A stretch of DNA of 64,000 nt from DSNY01 sp016861185 (GTDB taxonomy: Bacteria; Pseudomonadota; Gammaproteobacteria; Burkholderiales; Burkholderiaceae_F), in the NCBI GenBank assembly GCA_030263275.1, contig SZOR01000004.1:28170-92169 (forward strand), given 5' to 3'. The notes under the pieces are model-generated. The model did no database searches, was not told the origin of the DNA, and worked only from the letters and a program-made list of their open reading frames with translations. Position numbers and translations under genes: made by a program. This document shows, piece by piece, positions 33,243-42,219 of the stretch (position 1 is its first letter; each line of letters starts with the position of its first letter).

Positions 33243-33809
33243 ATGAGATCTCTATTCGCTCTGCTCGGCGCAGTGCTGCTCGCCGCCTGCGACGGCACGC
33301 CGAAGTTCAACAACGTCGACATCACCGGCGCCAACTACGCGCGCGAATTCGCGTTGACCGATCACACGGGGGCCAGGCGCACGCTGGCCGACTACCGCGG
33401 CAAAGTGGTGGTGGTGTTCTTCGGTTTCGCGCAATGCCCGGACGTCTGTCCGACGACGCTGTCCGACATGGCGCAGGTCAAGCGCAAGCTGGGCGCCGAC
33501 GGCGAACGACTGCAGGTGCTGTTCGTGACCGTGGATCCCGAGCGCGACACCCCGGCCGTGCTCGCGCAGTACGTGCCGAGCTTCGACTCCAGCTTCGTCG
33601 GACTGTACGGCACGGCCGAGGAGATTGCCAAAACGGCCAAGGAGTTCAAGGTCTTCTATCAGAAGGCGCCCGGCAAGACGCCGACCTCGTACACGATCGA
33701 TCACACCGCCGGCAGTTACGTGTTCGACGGGGAGGGCCGCGTCCGCCTGTTCCTCAAGCACGGCCAGGGCGTCGATCCGATCGTCGCCGATCTGAAACGC
33801 CTGCTCTGA
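33243..33809 (+). CDS. SCO family copper chaperone lipoprotein
   Basis: A 188-residue SCO1/SenC protein that metallates or reduces the CuA site of subunit II. It has a lipoprotein signal ending L-A-A-C (Cys17), so it is probably anchored by lipid instead of the usual helix. The copper motif C-P-D-V-C-P and the distal histidine in I-D-H-T-A-G-S-Y are intact, with V-T-V-D-P-E-R-D-T between. It ends the oxidase locus and converges with a hypothetical gene 6 bases away. Confidence 0.93.
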   Translation: MRSLFALLGAVLLAACDGTPKFNNVDITGANYAREFALTDHTGARRTLADYRGKVVVVFFGFAQCPDVCPTTLSDMAQVKRKLGADGERLQVLFVTVDPERDTPAVLAQYVPSFDSSFVGLYGTAEEIAKTAKEFKVFYQKAPGKTPTSYTIDHTAGSYVFDGEGRVRLFLKHGQGVDPIVADLKRLL

Positions 33810-33815
33810 CGCACG

Positions 33816-34070
33816 TCAGCCGGGCGGGTCGTGCGCATCGCGCGACTCGGCGCGGCACTGGATCAGCATCAACGCGGCGGCGCGCGAGACGATCGCGTCG
33901 CGCGAGTCGGCGCCGAGGTCGCGCTCGAACCGCAGCCGCAGTTGCCGGTAGAGCGCAAGTAGCTGCGCAGTCTCCGGGTGCGCGTCAGCCGCAAAGCGCG
34001 CCTCAGCGCGCCGCACGTAGTCCTCGAACTCGCGTACGTCGATCGGCGGGCGCCCCTGTCCTTGGTTCAT
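33816..34070 (-). CDS. Hypothetical protein (84 residues)
   Basis: I do not recognise this 84-residue protein. It is predicted all-helical and soluble, with an acidic/Arg-rich first half (E-F-E-D-Y-V-R-R-A-E-A-R-F) and L-Y-R-Q-L-R-L-R-F-E-R-D-L in the middle. No signal peptide or membrane segment is visible. Its ATG overlaps the stop of the upstream oxygenase-like gene (ATGA), which argues that it is real and translated together with it. Confidence 0.6.
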   Translation of the reverse strand: MNQGQGRPPIDVREFEDYVRRAEARFAADAHPETAQLLALYRQLRLRFERDLGADSRDAIVSRAAALMLIQCRAESRDAHDPPG

Positions 34071-34690
34071 TCAATCGCTCCGGTTTCCGCGTTGATGCGC
34101 GTCCGGCTCGACAGTTCGATCCCCGGTGCTTCTTCCGCGATGGCGAAGGCCGCGCGGGTGGCTTCGTTCAGCTCGATTTCGAAGCCGGCGAACACGCTCG
34201 GCCGGGCGTTGGCGTAGGGCGCGCGATCGTAGGTCGGCGCGCCGGGGTCGAGCACGGCATGCGGCTCGAAAGGATCGAAGACGGCCCAGTCGCCCGGCGC
34301 CGCTGCTGCGCGCAGACCGAGCCGCGGGAAGACGATCTCGCGCGGCGGACCCGCGACACACCACACGCCGAACAGCACGCCTGCGTAATGCGCGTCGTTG
34401 TGGAAGAAGGCGCCGCGACAGACGTACCACTCGAAGCTGCGGCGCAAGCTGGGGGCAAGGACGGACCCAAGGGCGGCTGCCAGCGCCGCATGCGCTTCCG
34501 CCAGTTCAAAGGTGCCGCCGGATACGACGCGCCCCGGCGCGGCCGCGTCGAAAGCGACCGGATTCGCAGCCTCACGCAGCCCCGGAGGCAATGCGAGCGA
34601 GCCCGCGAGCAGGCGAGTCGCGCTGCCGCGCCGCCCGCCGACGAGAGAGACGCAGACGGCGGCCGGAACCGAAGCATGCATCCAGCGCAT
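34067..34690 (-). CDS. Hypothetical protein with iron/2-oxoglutarate-oxygenase-like residues
   Basis: A 207-residue protein I cannot name. It holds R-G-A-F-F-H-N-D-A-H-Y with His97 and Asp99 as H-x-D, then His144 in F-E-P-H-A-V 45 residues later and Arg156 beyond it. That order and spacing match the metal triad and 2-oxoglutarate-binding Arg of double-stranded beta-helix dioxygenases. The predicted beta-rich middle (about 85-175) fits, and P-G-D-W-A-V-F precedes the distal histidine as in that fold. The N-terminal 45 residues look variable. Start chosen at the first ATG. It lies downstream of rpoH beyond a terminator and overlaps an 84-residue gene. Confidence 0.6.
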   Translation of the reverse strand: MRWMHASVPAAVCVSLVGGRRGSATRLLAGSLALPPGLREAANPVAFDAAAPGRVVSGGTFELAEAHAALAAALGSVLAPSLRRSFEWYVCRGAFFHNDAHYAGVLFGVWCVAGPPREIVFPRLGLRAAAAPGDWAVFDPFEPHAVLDPGAPTYDRAPYANARPSVFAGFEIELNEATRAAFAIAEEAPGIELSSRTRINAETGAIE

Positions 34691-34753
34691 GGCCGCGAGC
34701 TTAGCGAGTCCTGGGCCGGGGCTGCCGAGTCGCCCCGCATCCGGCGCGGAGCC

Positions 34754-34781
34754 GAAAAAAAGCCCCGCTCGCGCGGGGCTT
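34754..34781 (-). terminator. Rho-independent terminator after rpoH
   Basis: Read leftward: an 8-base stem AGCCCCGC / GCGGGGCT with a 4-base loop, then seven T residues. It lies about 80 bases past the rpoH stop. The gap between also has a looser CCGCCTCT...AGAGGCGG pairing. It should isolate rpoH from the next leftward gene. Confidence 0.9.
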
Positions 34782-34859
34782 AGGTTCCGCCTCTTCGGAG
34801 GAGAGGGGGAGGAGGAGAGGCGGACTTACTGCGAACAACCTACCGGAAGACGCGGCCCC

Positions 34860-35768
<909 letters not shown>

Positions 35769-35792
35769 CCAAGTCTCCGTTTGCGGGCCATG

Positions 35793-35819
35793 TTAGCACT
35801 CGTCACCTTCGAGTGCCAA
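35793..35819. promoter_or_regulatory. CIRCE (HrcA-binding) operator upstream of rpoH
   Basis: TTAGCACTC, nine bases, GAGTGCCAA: it matches the CIRCE consensus TTAGCACTC-N9-GAGTGCTAA at 17 of 18 arm positions (one T to C change). The element sits between the rpoH start and the region where its promoter must lie, a usual place for HrcA operators. The rest of the 35820-35946 gap shows no confident promoter. Confidence 0.88.
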
Positions 35820-35946
35820 GACATAGACTGCCCGCTACCCATTTGGTTCTTGGGCGGTTTACTCGTTGTGAGCATTTGTTCGCCGAGCAAGAGAGCGCTC
35901 GCTTACAGCGACCGAGGGCCACTTTTCGAGCGATTGCCGAGCCTCT

Positions 35947-36852
35947 TTAGGGGTTCGGACGGGGCGGTCGACGAACGCCGAAAGTGCCGAGGAAGAGCCC
36001 GAGCAATAGTGCGGCCAGCAGCAGACTGACCAGAACCGGCACCGGAAGCATTGGCACCTCGAAGCCCGTCCCGCCGTAAAGGCGCGCGAGTTCGGACAAC
36101 TCGGGATTCAGCAGGCGCAGCACGGCAGCGACGGCGCCGACGGCCAGCGCGGTGGCCAGCGCGAGCGCTGCTCCGCCGACGTATACGTAGGGACGGGCGA
36201 TGAAACCCTCGTCGGCGCCGACCATTCGGAGCACGCGGGTTTCCTCGCTCGACGCCGTTGCCAGCAGCCGCACGGCTCCGATCGTGACCGCCGCCACCAG
36301 CACGAGCAGCATGCCGCCGACGATGGCGCTGCCGATCAGCGCGATGCGGCCGATCTCCACGAGCTTTCGATACCACGCCGAGTCGAACTGCACCGAGTCG
36401 ACCCGCGGCAGCTTGCGAATCGCCGCCGCGACAGCATCGACCGTTGCCGGGGCGACGCCGGGGGCCAGCGCAACGACCAGAACATCCGGCAGCGGGTTCG
36501 TCTTCAGTTCCCGGAGCGGCGCACCCAGGCCCGAACGTTCGGCAAGTTCGGCGAGCGCTGCCTCGCGCGGGATGTGGCGCACTTGCATCACCCCCGGCAC
36601 CGCTTCGACGCGTGCCTGCAGGCCCTTGACGTCCTGCGCGTTCGCCGCCGGCGAGAGGAACACGCTCAGTTCCGGCGCGACCGATATGGCCGCGGCGAGC
36701 GACCGCGCGCCGACGGCCAGCGTCGCCGCGAGCAGCGGCAGCGTCAGCGCGACGGCGCACAGGACGACGGCGAGCAGCAGGGTGCCGGGCCGCTGCGCCA
36801 GCAGGCGCAGCGACCGGCGCAGCGCGTAGGCGCGTGGACTCCAGAAGCTCAT
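35947..36852 (-). CDS. ftsX: Cell-division ABC transporter permease FtsX
   Basis: The membrane half of the FtsEX complex, which at the septum transmits ATP-driven signals to periplasmic hydrolase activators. The 301-residue protein has a short cytoplasmic N-terminus, a first helix (about 24-45), a large periplasmic loop (about 48-170), and three more helices toward the C-terminus. E-L-S-V-F-L-S-P and V-L-R-M-V-G-A-D-E-G-F-I are typical. Its ATG overlaps the ftsE stop. The likely periplasmic partner, EnvC, is encoded at 11.6-13.0 kb. Confidence 0.93.
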   Translation of the reverse strand: MSFWSPRAYALRRSLRLLAQRPGTLLLAVVLCAVALTLPLLAATLAVGARSLAAAISVAPELSVFLSPAANAQDVKGLQARVEAVPGVMQVRHIPREAALAELAERSGLGAPLRELKTNPLPDVLVVALAPGVAPATVDAVAAAIRKLPRVDSVQFDSAWYRKLVEIGRIALIGSAIVGGMLLVLVAAVTIGAVRLLATASSEETRVLRMVGADEGFIARPYVYVGGAALALATALAVGAVAAVLRLLNPELSELARLYGGTGFEVPMLPVPVLVSLLLAALLLGLFLGTFGVRRPPRPNP

Positions 36853-37532
36853 TCGACCAGCCTGCCGTTGTCGAGCCGGATCGTGCGCGCGCGCGCCGGC
36901 ACGACGATCGATTCGCCGTGCGAAGCGACGATCACCGTGACGCCGGCCACCGCGAACTGCTCGAGCAGTTGCAGGATCCCTGCGGCCGAGGCCGCATCGA
37001 GATGCGCGGTCGGCTCGTCGACCAGCACCAGCGCCGGGCGATTGACGATCGCGCGCGCCAGCGCCGCGCGCTGCTGCTCGCCGCCCGACAGCTCCTGCGG
37101 GCGCGCAGCGAGCGCATCGAGCCCGACGCGCGCCAGCGCCGTGCGCGCGCGCTCCTCGGCCTGCGGCGCCGGCAGCCCGGAGGCGAGCGCCGGCAGCATC
37201 ACGTTGTCGAGAACGCTGCGATCGTCGAGCAGCATCGGGTCCTGCAGCACGATGCCCATCGAGCGCCGCAGGAACGGCAGCGTGCGCGGGCGCAGCCGCG
37301 AGATGTCCTCGCCAGCGACGACGACGCGTCCGCTCGACGGCACTTCGAGCGCGGCGATCAGCCGCAGCACGGTCGACTTGCCGGCGCCGCTCGGTCCGGC
37401 GAGCAGCACCAGTTCGCTGCGTCCGATCGAGAAGCTGACCTCCGACAGCGCGAGCCGGAACGCGCCGTAGCGCTTGGTCACGTGATCGAACACGACCAGC
37501 GGTGCAGGGCCTTCGATCGGCGCGACGGACAT
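36849..37532 (-). CDS. ftsE: Cell-division ATP-binding protein FtsE
   Basis: The ATPase of FtsEX. From the ATG at 37532 it has 227 residues with Walker A G-P-S-G-A-G-K-S (46-53), the signature L-S-G-G-E-Q-Q-R, Walker B L-V-L-V-D-E-P-T, D-loop H-L-D and switch histidine A-S-H-G. An in-frame ATG at 37583 would add a Ser/Ala stretch with no family match, so the shorter form is preferred. It is divergent from ppk with a 114-base gap. Its stop and the ftsX start share ATGA. Confidence 0.94.
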   Translation of the reverse strand: MSVAPIEGPAPLVVFDHVTKRYGAFRLALSEVSFSIGRSELVLLAGPSGAGKSTVLRLIAALEVPSSGRVVVAGEDISRLRPRTLPFLRRSMGIVLQDPMLLDDRSVLDNVMLPALASGLPAPQAEERARTALARVGLDALAARPQELSGGEQQRAALARAIVNRPALVLVDEPTAHLDAASAAGILQLLEQFAVAGVTVIVASHGESIVVPARARTIRLDNGRLVE

Positions 37533-37646
37533 CGGAAGGGCAACGCTTAGAATCGACGCGGTCTGCGCAGCAGGCGCCCGCAACGGCGCCGGATTCTACG
37601 GGGCGCGCGCGGCCGGCCTGTCATCCGAGCGTCACCGATCCCCTCT

Positions 37647-39818
37647 ATGGTCAAGCGCAAACGCCGGGCCAAGTCCCGGAAGGACCAGGAAATCGCCGCG
37701 CCCGCCGCGCCCCCGGAGCGCTTTCTCAACCGGGAGCTGTCGCAGCTCGCCTTCAACGAACGCGTGCTCGCGCTCGCCGAGCGCGCGTCGGTTCCGCTCG
37801 CCGAGCGGCTGCGGTACGTCTGCATCGTTTCGTCGAACCTCGACGAATTCTTCGAGATCCGCGTGGCCGGCCTGATGGAGGAGCTGCGCGAGTCGCGCGG
37901 CGGCGGCCCCGCGTCGCCGCTGTGGCAGGAGTTCATGCGGATTTCCGAGCGCGCGCACGCGCTCGTCGACCGCCAGTACGCGCTGTTCAACCAGACGCTC
38001 GCGCCGGCGCTGGCGCGCCACGGCGTCGTGATCGTCAATCACGCCGAACGCACACCCGCGCAGCGCGCCTGGGTGCGCGCGTACTTCGAGCGCGAGGTCC
38101 GTCCGCTGTTGTCGCCGATCGGGCTCGACCCTTCGCATCCGTTCCCGCAGGTGATGAACAAGGCGTTGAACTTCGTCGTCCAGCTCGCGGGGCGCGACGC
38201 GTTCGGCCGGCCGTCGACCATTGCCATCCTGAAGGTGCCGCGTGTGCTGCCGCGCGTGATCCCGCTGCCGGCGAAGCTTTCCGGCGGCAAGCAGGCCTTC
38301 GTGATGCTGACCTCGGTGATCCGCGCGCATCTGGAGGATGTCTTTCCCGGCCGCGGCATCGCCGGCTTTTCGCAGTTTCGCGTCACGCGCGACTCCGAAC
38401 TGTGGGTCGACGAGCGCGAGGTGCACAACCTGCGCCAGGCGCTGCGGATGGAGCTGACGCAACGGCACTTCGGCAACGCTGTCCGGCTCGAGGTCGCGCG
38501 CTCGTGCCCACAGCCGCTCGAGACGCTGCTGCGCGAGCAGTTCCAGCTTCCCGAGGCCGCCGTCTATCGCGTGGACGGGCCGGTCAATCTCGTGCGGCTC
38601 AATCAGCTCGTCGATCATCTGACGCAGCCCGCGCTGCGCTGGCCGCCGTTTGCGCCGGCGTGGCCGGTAAAGGTCCCGCATTCGACCGAAGGCGCGGACA
38701 TGTTCGAGGCGATGCGCGCCGGCGACATCCTTCTGCACCATCCGTTCGAGAGCTTCGAGCCCGTGATCGAGTTCCTGCGGCAGGCCGCGCTCGACTCCAA
38801 GGTCGTCGCGATCCGCATGACGCTGTACCGCACCGGCACGGGCTCGGTGCTGGTCGACCTGCTGATCGAGGCGGCGCGCCGCGGCAAGGAGGTCACCGTC
38901 GTCGTGGAACTGAAGGCGCGCTTCGACGAGGAGGCCAACATCAACCTCGCCGAGCGGCTCGAGGCGGTCGGTGTGCAGGTTGTCTACGGCGTCGTGGAGC
39001 TGAAGACCCACGCGAAGCTGCTGCTCGTCGTGCGGCGCGAGGAGGATGGCCCGCCGAACAAAAAGGGCGACGCGCGCACGCGGCTCGTGCACTACGCGCA
39101 TCTGGGCACCGGCAACTACCACCCGACGACGACGAAGCTGTACACCGACTTCGGCATGCTGACCTGCGAACCCCAGATCTGCGCCGATGTCGAAAAGGTG
39201 TTCATGCACCTGACCAGCCTGACCAGGGTGGAGAAGCTGAAGCACCTGTGGCTCGCGCCGTTCACGCTGCACAAACGCGTGCTCGCCGCGATCGCCGACG
39301 AGGCGAAGTTCGCCGCCGCGGGCAAACCGGGCCGCATCATCGCGAAGATGAACGCCCTCGTCGACGAGGCGACGATCACCGCGCTGTACGCGGCATCGCA
39401 GGCCGGCGTCAAGATCGAACTGATCGTGCGCGGCGCCTGCATGCTGCGCCCCGGCGTCAAGGGGCTGTCGGAGAACATCCGCGTGCGCTCGATCGTCGGA
39501 CGCTTTCTCGAGCACCATCGGATCTACTACTTCCGCAACGGCGGTGCTGACGACGTGTACCTGGCGAGCGCGGACTGGATGGGCCGCAACCTGTTCCGCC
39601 GCATCGAGGTCGCCTGGCCGGTGCTCGACCGGAAGCTCAAGCAGCGCGTGCTCGACGAGGGGCTGCGTCCCTATCTCGACGACACCGCCGATGCCTGGAC
39701 GCTGCAGGGCGACGGCACCTATCGCCCGCCGAAAGCGCTCGGACGCGGCGATCGCGGCGGCTTCTCCGCGCAGCGCGCGCTGCTGATCGAGCTGGCCGCG
39801 TCGGTCGGGGAGGGCTGA
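37647..39818 (+). CDS. ppk: Polyphosphate kinase 1
   Basis: Reversibly makes inorganic polyphosphate from ATP. The 723-residue protein shows the N-domain opening F-L-N-R-E-L-S-Q-L-A-F-N-E-R-V, the head domain, and two PLD-like C-terminal domains with the autophosphorylated histidine in K-T-H-A-K-L. S-A-D-W-M-G-R-N-L-F-R-R-I-E is near the end. The N-terminus is preceded by a basic K-R-K-R-R-A-K-S-R-K segment. sixA follows 2 bases later, and ppx, which breaks the polymer down, is convergent downstream. Confidence 0.96.
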   Translation: MVKRKRRAKSRKDQEIAAPAAPPERFLNRELSQLAFNERVLALAERASVPLAERLRYVCIVSSNLDEFFEIRVAGLMEELRESRGGGPASPLWQEFMRISERAHALVDRQYALFNQTLAPALARHGVVIVNHAERTPAQRAWVRAYFEREVRPLLSPIGLDPSHPFPQVMNKALNFVVQLAGRDAFGRPSTIAILKVPRVLPRVIPLPAKLSGGKQAFVMLTSVIRAHLEDVFPGRGIAGFSQFRVTRDSELWVDEREVHNLRQALRMELTQRHFGNAVRLEVARSCPQPLETLLREQFQLPEAAVYRVDGPVNLVRLNQLVDHLTQPALRWPPFAPAWPVKVPHSTEGADMFEAMRAGDILLHHPFESFEPVIEFLRQAALDSKVVAIRMTLYRTGTGSVLVDLLIEAARRGKEVTVVVELKARFDEEANINLAERLEAVGVQVVYGVVELKTHAKLLLVVRREEDGPPNKKGDARTRLVHYAHLGTGNYHPTTTKLYTDFGMLTCEPQICADVEKVFMHLTSLTRVEKLKHLWLAPFTLHKRVLAAIADEAKFAAAGKPGRIIAKMNALVDEATITALYAASQAGVKIELIVRGACMLRPGVKGLSENIRVRSIVGRFLEHHRIYYFRNGGADDVYLASADWMGRNLFRRIEVAWPVLDRKLKQRVLDEGLRPYLDDTADAWTLQGDGTYRPPKALGRGDRGGFSAQRALLIELAASVGEG

Positions 39819-39820
39819 AG

Positions 39821-40285
39821 GTGGATCTGATCCTGTGGCGCCACGCCGAAGCGGAAGCCGGCGAACCCGATCTGGGCCGCAGGCTGACGCAGAAGGGCGA
39901 AAAACAGGCGCGCCGCATGGCCGAGTGGCTGCACGCGCATCTGCCCGATTCGGCGAAGATCGTCGCGAGCCCTGCCGCGCGTGCCCAACAGACCGCGCAG
40001 GCGCTCGCCGAACTCGCGCACCGCAAGTTCAAGACGCTCGACGCGATCGCTCCCGGCGCAAGCGCGGACGAGGTGCTCGCCGCCGTCGGCTGGCCCGACG
40101 GCAAGTCGCCGGTCGTCGTCGTCGGTCATCAGCCGACGCTCGGCTGGGTGGCGTCGAAGGTCATGACCGGCGAAGAGCTGCCGTGGTCGATCAAGAAGGC
40201 GGCCGTCTGGTGGCTGCAATCGCGTTCGCGCGACGGCGAAGAGCAGGCCGTGCTGCGCACGGTGATCAATCCCGATCTGCTTTGA
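39821..40285 (+). CDS. sixA: SixA-type phosphohistidine phosphatase
   Basis: A 154-residue histidine-phosphatase-superfamily protein with the R-H-A-E motif (catalytic His8) and the second histidine in V-V-G-H-Q-P. SixA enzymes remove phosphate from phosphohistidine of phosphotransfer proteins. Starts with GTG 2 bases after ppk. PPK1 and PPX also work through phospho-intermediates, but no functional link is known to me. The last 20 bases overlap the 3' end of the convergent thioredoxin-like gene. Confidence 0.88.
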   Translation: MDLILWRHAEAEAGEPDLGRRLTQKGEKQARRMAEWLHAHLPDSAKIVASPAARAQQTAQALAELAHRKFKTLDAIAPGASADEVLAAVGWPDGKSPVVVVGHQPTLGWVASKVMTGEELPWSIKKAAVWWLQSRSRDGEEQAVLRTVINPDLL

Positions 40286-40619
40286 TCCCCGCGAGCCGCC
40301 GCGCCAACGCGCGCCACGCATCGAGGTCGGCGGGCGGGGCGAGCGCGGCGCCGCTCCCGACCACGTCGAGCACCCGCTGCAGGTGCGCCGGATCGGGCCG
40401 CAGCGTTCCCGCGAACAGCACCTCGCCCGCTTCGGCGACGAGTACGGTCGGGAAGTTCTCGACGTCGATGTCGCCGAGCAGGTCGGCCTCGTCCTCGATG
40501 TCGATCCAACGGAACGCGAACTGCGGCGAAGCGGCGGCGACCCGCTCGAACTGCGCGCGCCAGGCGCCGCAGGTATCGCACCAGGCGGCGCACAGGCAGG
40601 CGACGATGCGCGTCGTCAT
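40266..40619 (-). CDS. Thioredoxin-like protein with C-x2-C site
   Basis: A 117-residue thioredoxin-fold protein with active site W-C-D-T-C (Cys14, Cys17), the conserved cis-proline in N-F-P-T-V-L, and G-T-L-R-P. C-D-T-C is unusual compared with thioredoxin C-G-P-C, so redox potential and partners may differ. No signal peptide, so probably cytoplasmic. Its ATG overlaps the ppx stop (ATGA), giving a ppx-trx pair; the 3' ends of this gene and sixA overlap by 20 bases. Confidence 0.82.
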   Translation of the reverse strand: MTTRIVACLCAAWCDTCGAWRAQFERVAAASPQFAFRWIDIEDEADLLGDIDVENFPTVLVAEAGEVLFAGTLRPDPAHLQRVLDVVGSGAALAPPADLDAWRALARRLAGIKADRD

Positions 40620-42082
40620 GCGAGCGCGCGCAGCGCGAAGCGGATGCCGACCCTCTCCCACTGCGCCGCTTCCTCTTCGAGCAGATGCTGCGTCAGCGGA
40701 TGGCGTGCGAGCCAGTCGGCATCCACGCCCAGCTCGATCGCGCCGCGCGAGGAGCGCAGCGTCCAGCGTGGCGGCTCGACCGCGCGCCGCGCGTGGCAGA
40801 AGATCACCGCGAGCCGCAGCGCGAGGATCTTGCCGGCGCGCTGGTTGTCCTCGAGCGCGGCGGCGACCTTCTTCAGGTTGCCGCGCTGGCCGAGGATCAG
40901 CGCCGCGATGCGCTCCTGGTCGGTCGTCGAGAAGCCCGCGAGGTCGCTGTGCTGGACCAGGTAGGCGCCGTGCTTGTGATAGTCGTTGTGCGAGATCGCG
41001 AAGCCGCACTCGTGCAGCGCGGCGGCCCACGCCAGCCGCTTGTGCAGGTCGTCGGCGGCCTTTGGCGCGAGCGCGTCGTAGAACTGCGCGGCGAGTGCTC
41101 CGACCCGCTGCGCCTGCGCGCGATCGACGCCGAAGCGCGCCTGCATCCGCTCGACCGTCGTTTCGCGCAGGTCGCGGCTTTCGCGCCGGCCGAGCAGGTC
41201 GTAAAGCACGCCCACCCGCAGCGCGCCGCGCGCGGTGCGCATCTCCGTCAGCCCAAGCGTCTCGAATACGGCCGAAAGCACCGCCACGCCGCCGGCGATC
41301 ACTTCCTGCCGCTCGGCCTTGAGCCCCTGCAGCCTGATGCGCTTGATCTCGCCCGCGCCGAGCAGCGCCTGGCGCAGCTTCAGCAGTCCGTCGGACGTGA
41401 TCGTCCCGTCGGTCCAGCCTTCCGCGCGCAGGATCTCGGACACCGCGCCGATCGTTCCGCTCGAACCATAGGCCTCGTCCCACTGGCTGCGATTGAACGC
41501 GGCGATGCCTTCCTCGAACTCGGCGCCGGCGGCGACCTGCGCGCGCTTGAAGCTCGCGCGGTCGATCGTCCCGCCGCGGAAGTAGCGCAGCGTCGCATTG
41601 ACGCAGCCGATGCGGAACGATTCGGCCTGCTCGGCGGCGAAACCGCGTCCGACGATCAGTTCGGTCGACGCGCCGCCGATGTCGACGACCAGACGGCGCC
41701 TTTCGCTCGGCGGCAGCGTGTGCATGCAGCCCTCGAAGACGAGCCGCGCTTCCTCGCGCCCCGAGATCACCTCGATCGGATAGCCGAGCGCGTTCTGCGC
41801 CTCGAGCAGGAACTCGTTCAAGTTGCGCGCGACGCGCAGCGTCTGTGTCCCGACCGCGCGCACGTGTTCACCCTTCATGCCGCGCAGCCGTTCGTTCATC
41901 CGCGCCAGGCACTCGCACGCGGACTCGATCGCTCTTTTCGACAGCCGCTGGTCGTCGCCGAGCCCGGCGGCGAGCCGCACGGTTTCCTTCCAGTAGCCGT
42001 GCCGCTCGATCAGCGAACCTTCGACGCGGCCGATCTCGAGGCGGAAGCTGTTGGAACCGAGATCGACGGCGGCGAGCAGCAT
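40616..42082 (-). CDS. ppx: Exopolyphosphatase (Ppx/GppA family)
   Basis: Releases phosphate from polyphosphate chain ends (or hydrolyses pppGpp in GppA enzymes). The 488-residue protein opens with the ASKHA phosphate loop D-L-G-S-N-S-F-R, has V-D-I-G-G-A-S-T-E and E-Q-A-E-S-F-R-I-G-C-V, then an HD-like helical C-terminal domain (A-A-L-H-E-C-G-F-A-I-S-H-N-D-Y-H-K-H). With ppk 0.8 kb away the Ppx role is likely. It is followed by the thioredoxin-like gene through an ATGA overlap. Confidence 0.92.
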   Translation of the reverse strand: MLLAAVDLGSNSFRLEIGRVEGSLIERHGYWKETVRLAAGLGDDQRLSKRAIESACECLARMNERLRGMKGEHVRAVGTQTLRVARNLNEFLLEAQNALGYPIEVISGREEARLVFEGCMHTLPPSERRRLVVDIGGASTELIVGRGFAAEQAESFRIGCVNATLRYFRGGTIDRASFKRAQVAAGAEFEEGIAAFNRSQWDEAYGSSGTIGAVSEILRAEGWTDGTITSDGLLKLRQALLGAGEIKRIRLQGLKAERQEVIAGGVAVLSAVFETLGLTEMRTARGALRVGVLYDLLGRRESRDLRETTVERMQARFGVDRAQAQRVGALAAQFYDALAPKAADDLHKRLAWAAALHECGFAISHNDYHKHGAYLVQHSDLAGFSTTDQERIAALILGQRGNLKKVAAALEDNQRAGKILALRLAVIFCHARRAVEPPRWTLRSSRGAIELGVDADWLARHPLTQHLLEEEAAQWERVGIRFALRALA

Positions 42083-42219
42083 GATCCCTTCGACAAGCTC
42101 AGGACGGGGGCTTCGACGAACGCGCCCGCATTGACCCGGGCCATTCTACGGCGTAGCTTGCGACGGCTTCGCCGCGTGCGCGGCGAAAGCGCCACCTTCC
42201 AACTCGACGGAAAGCGCGC

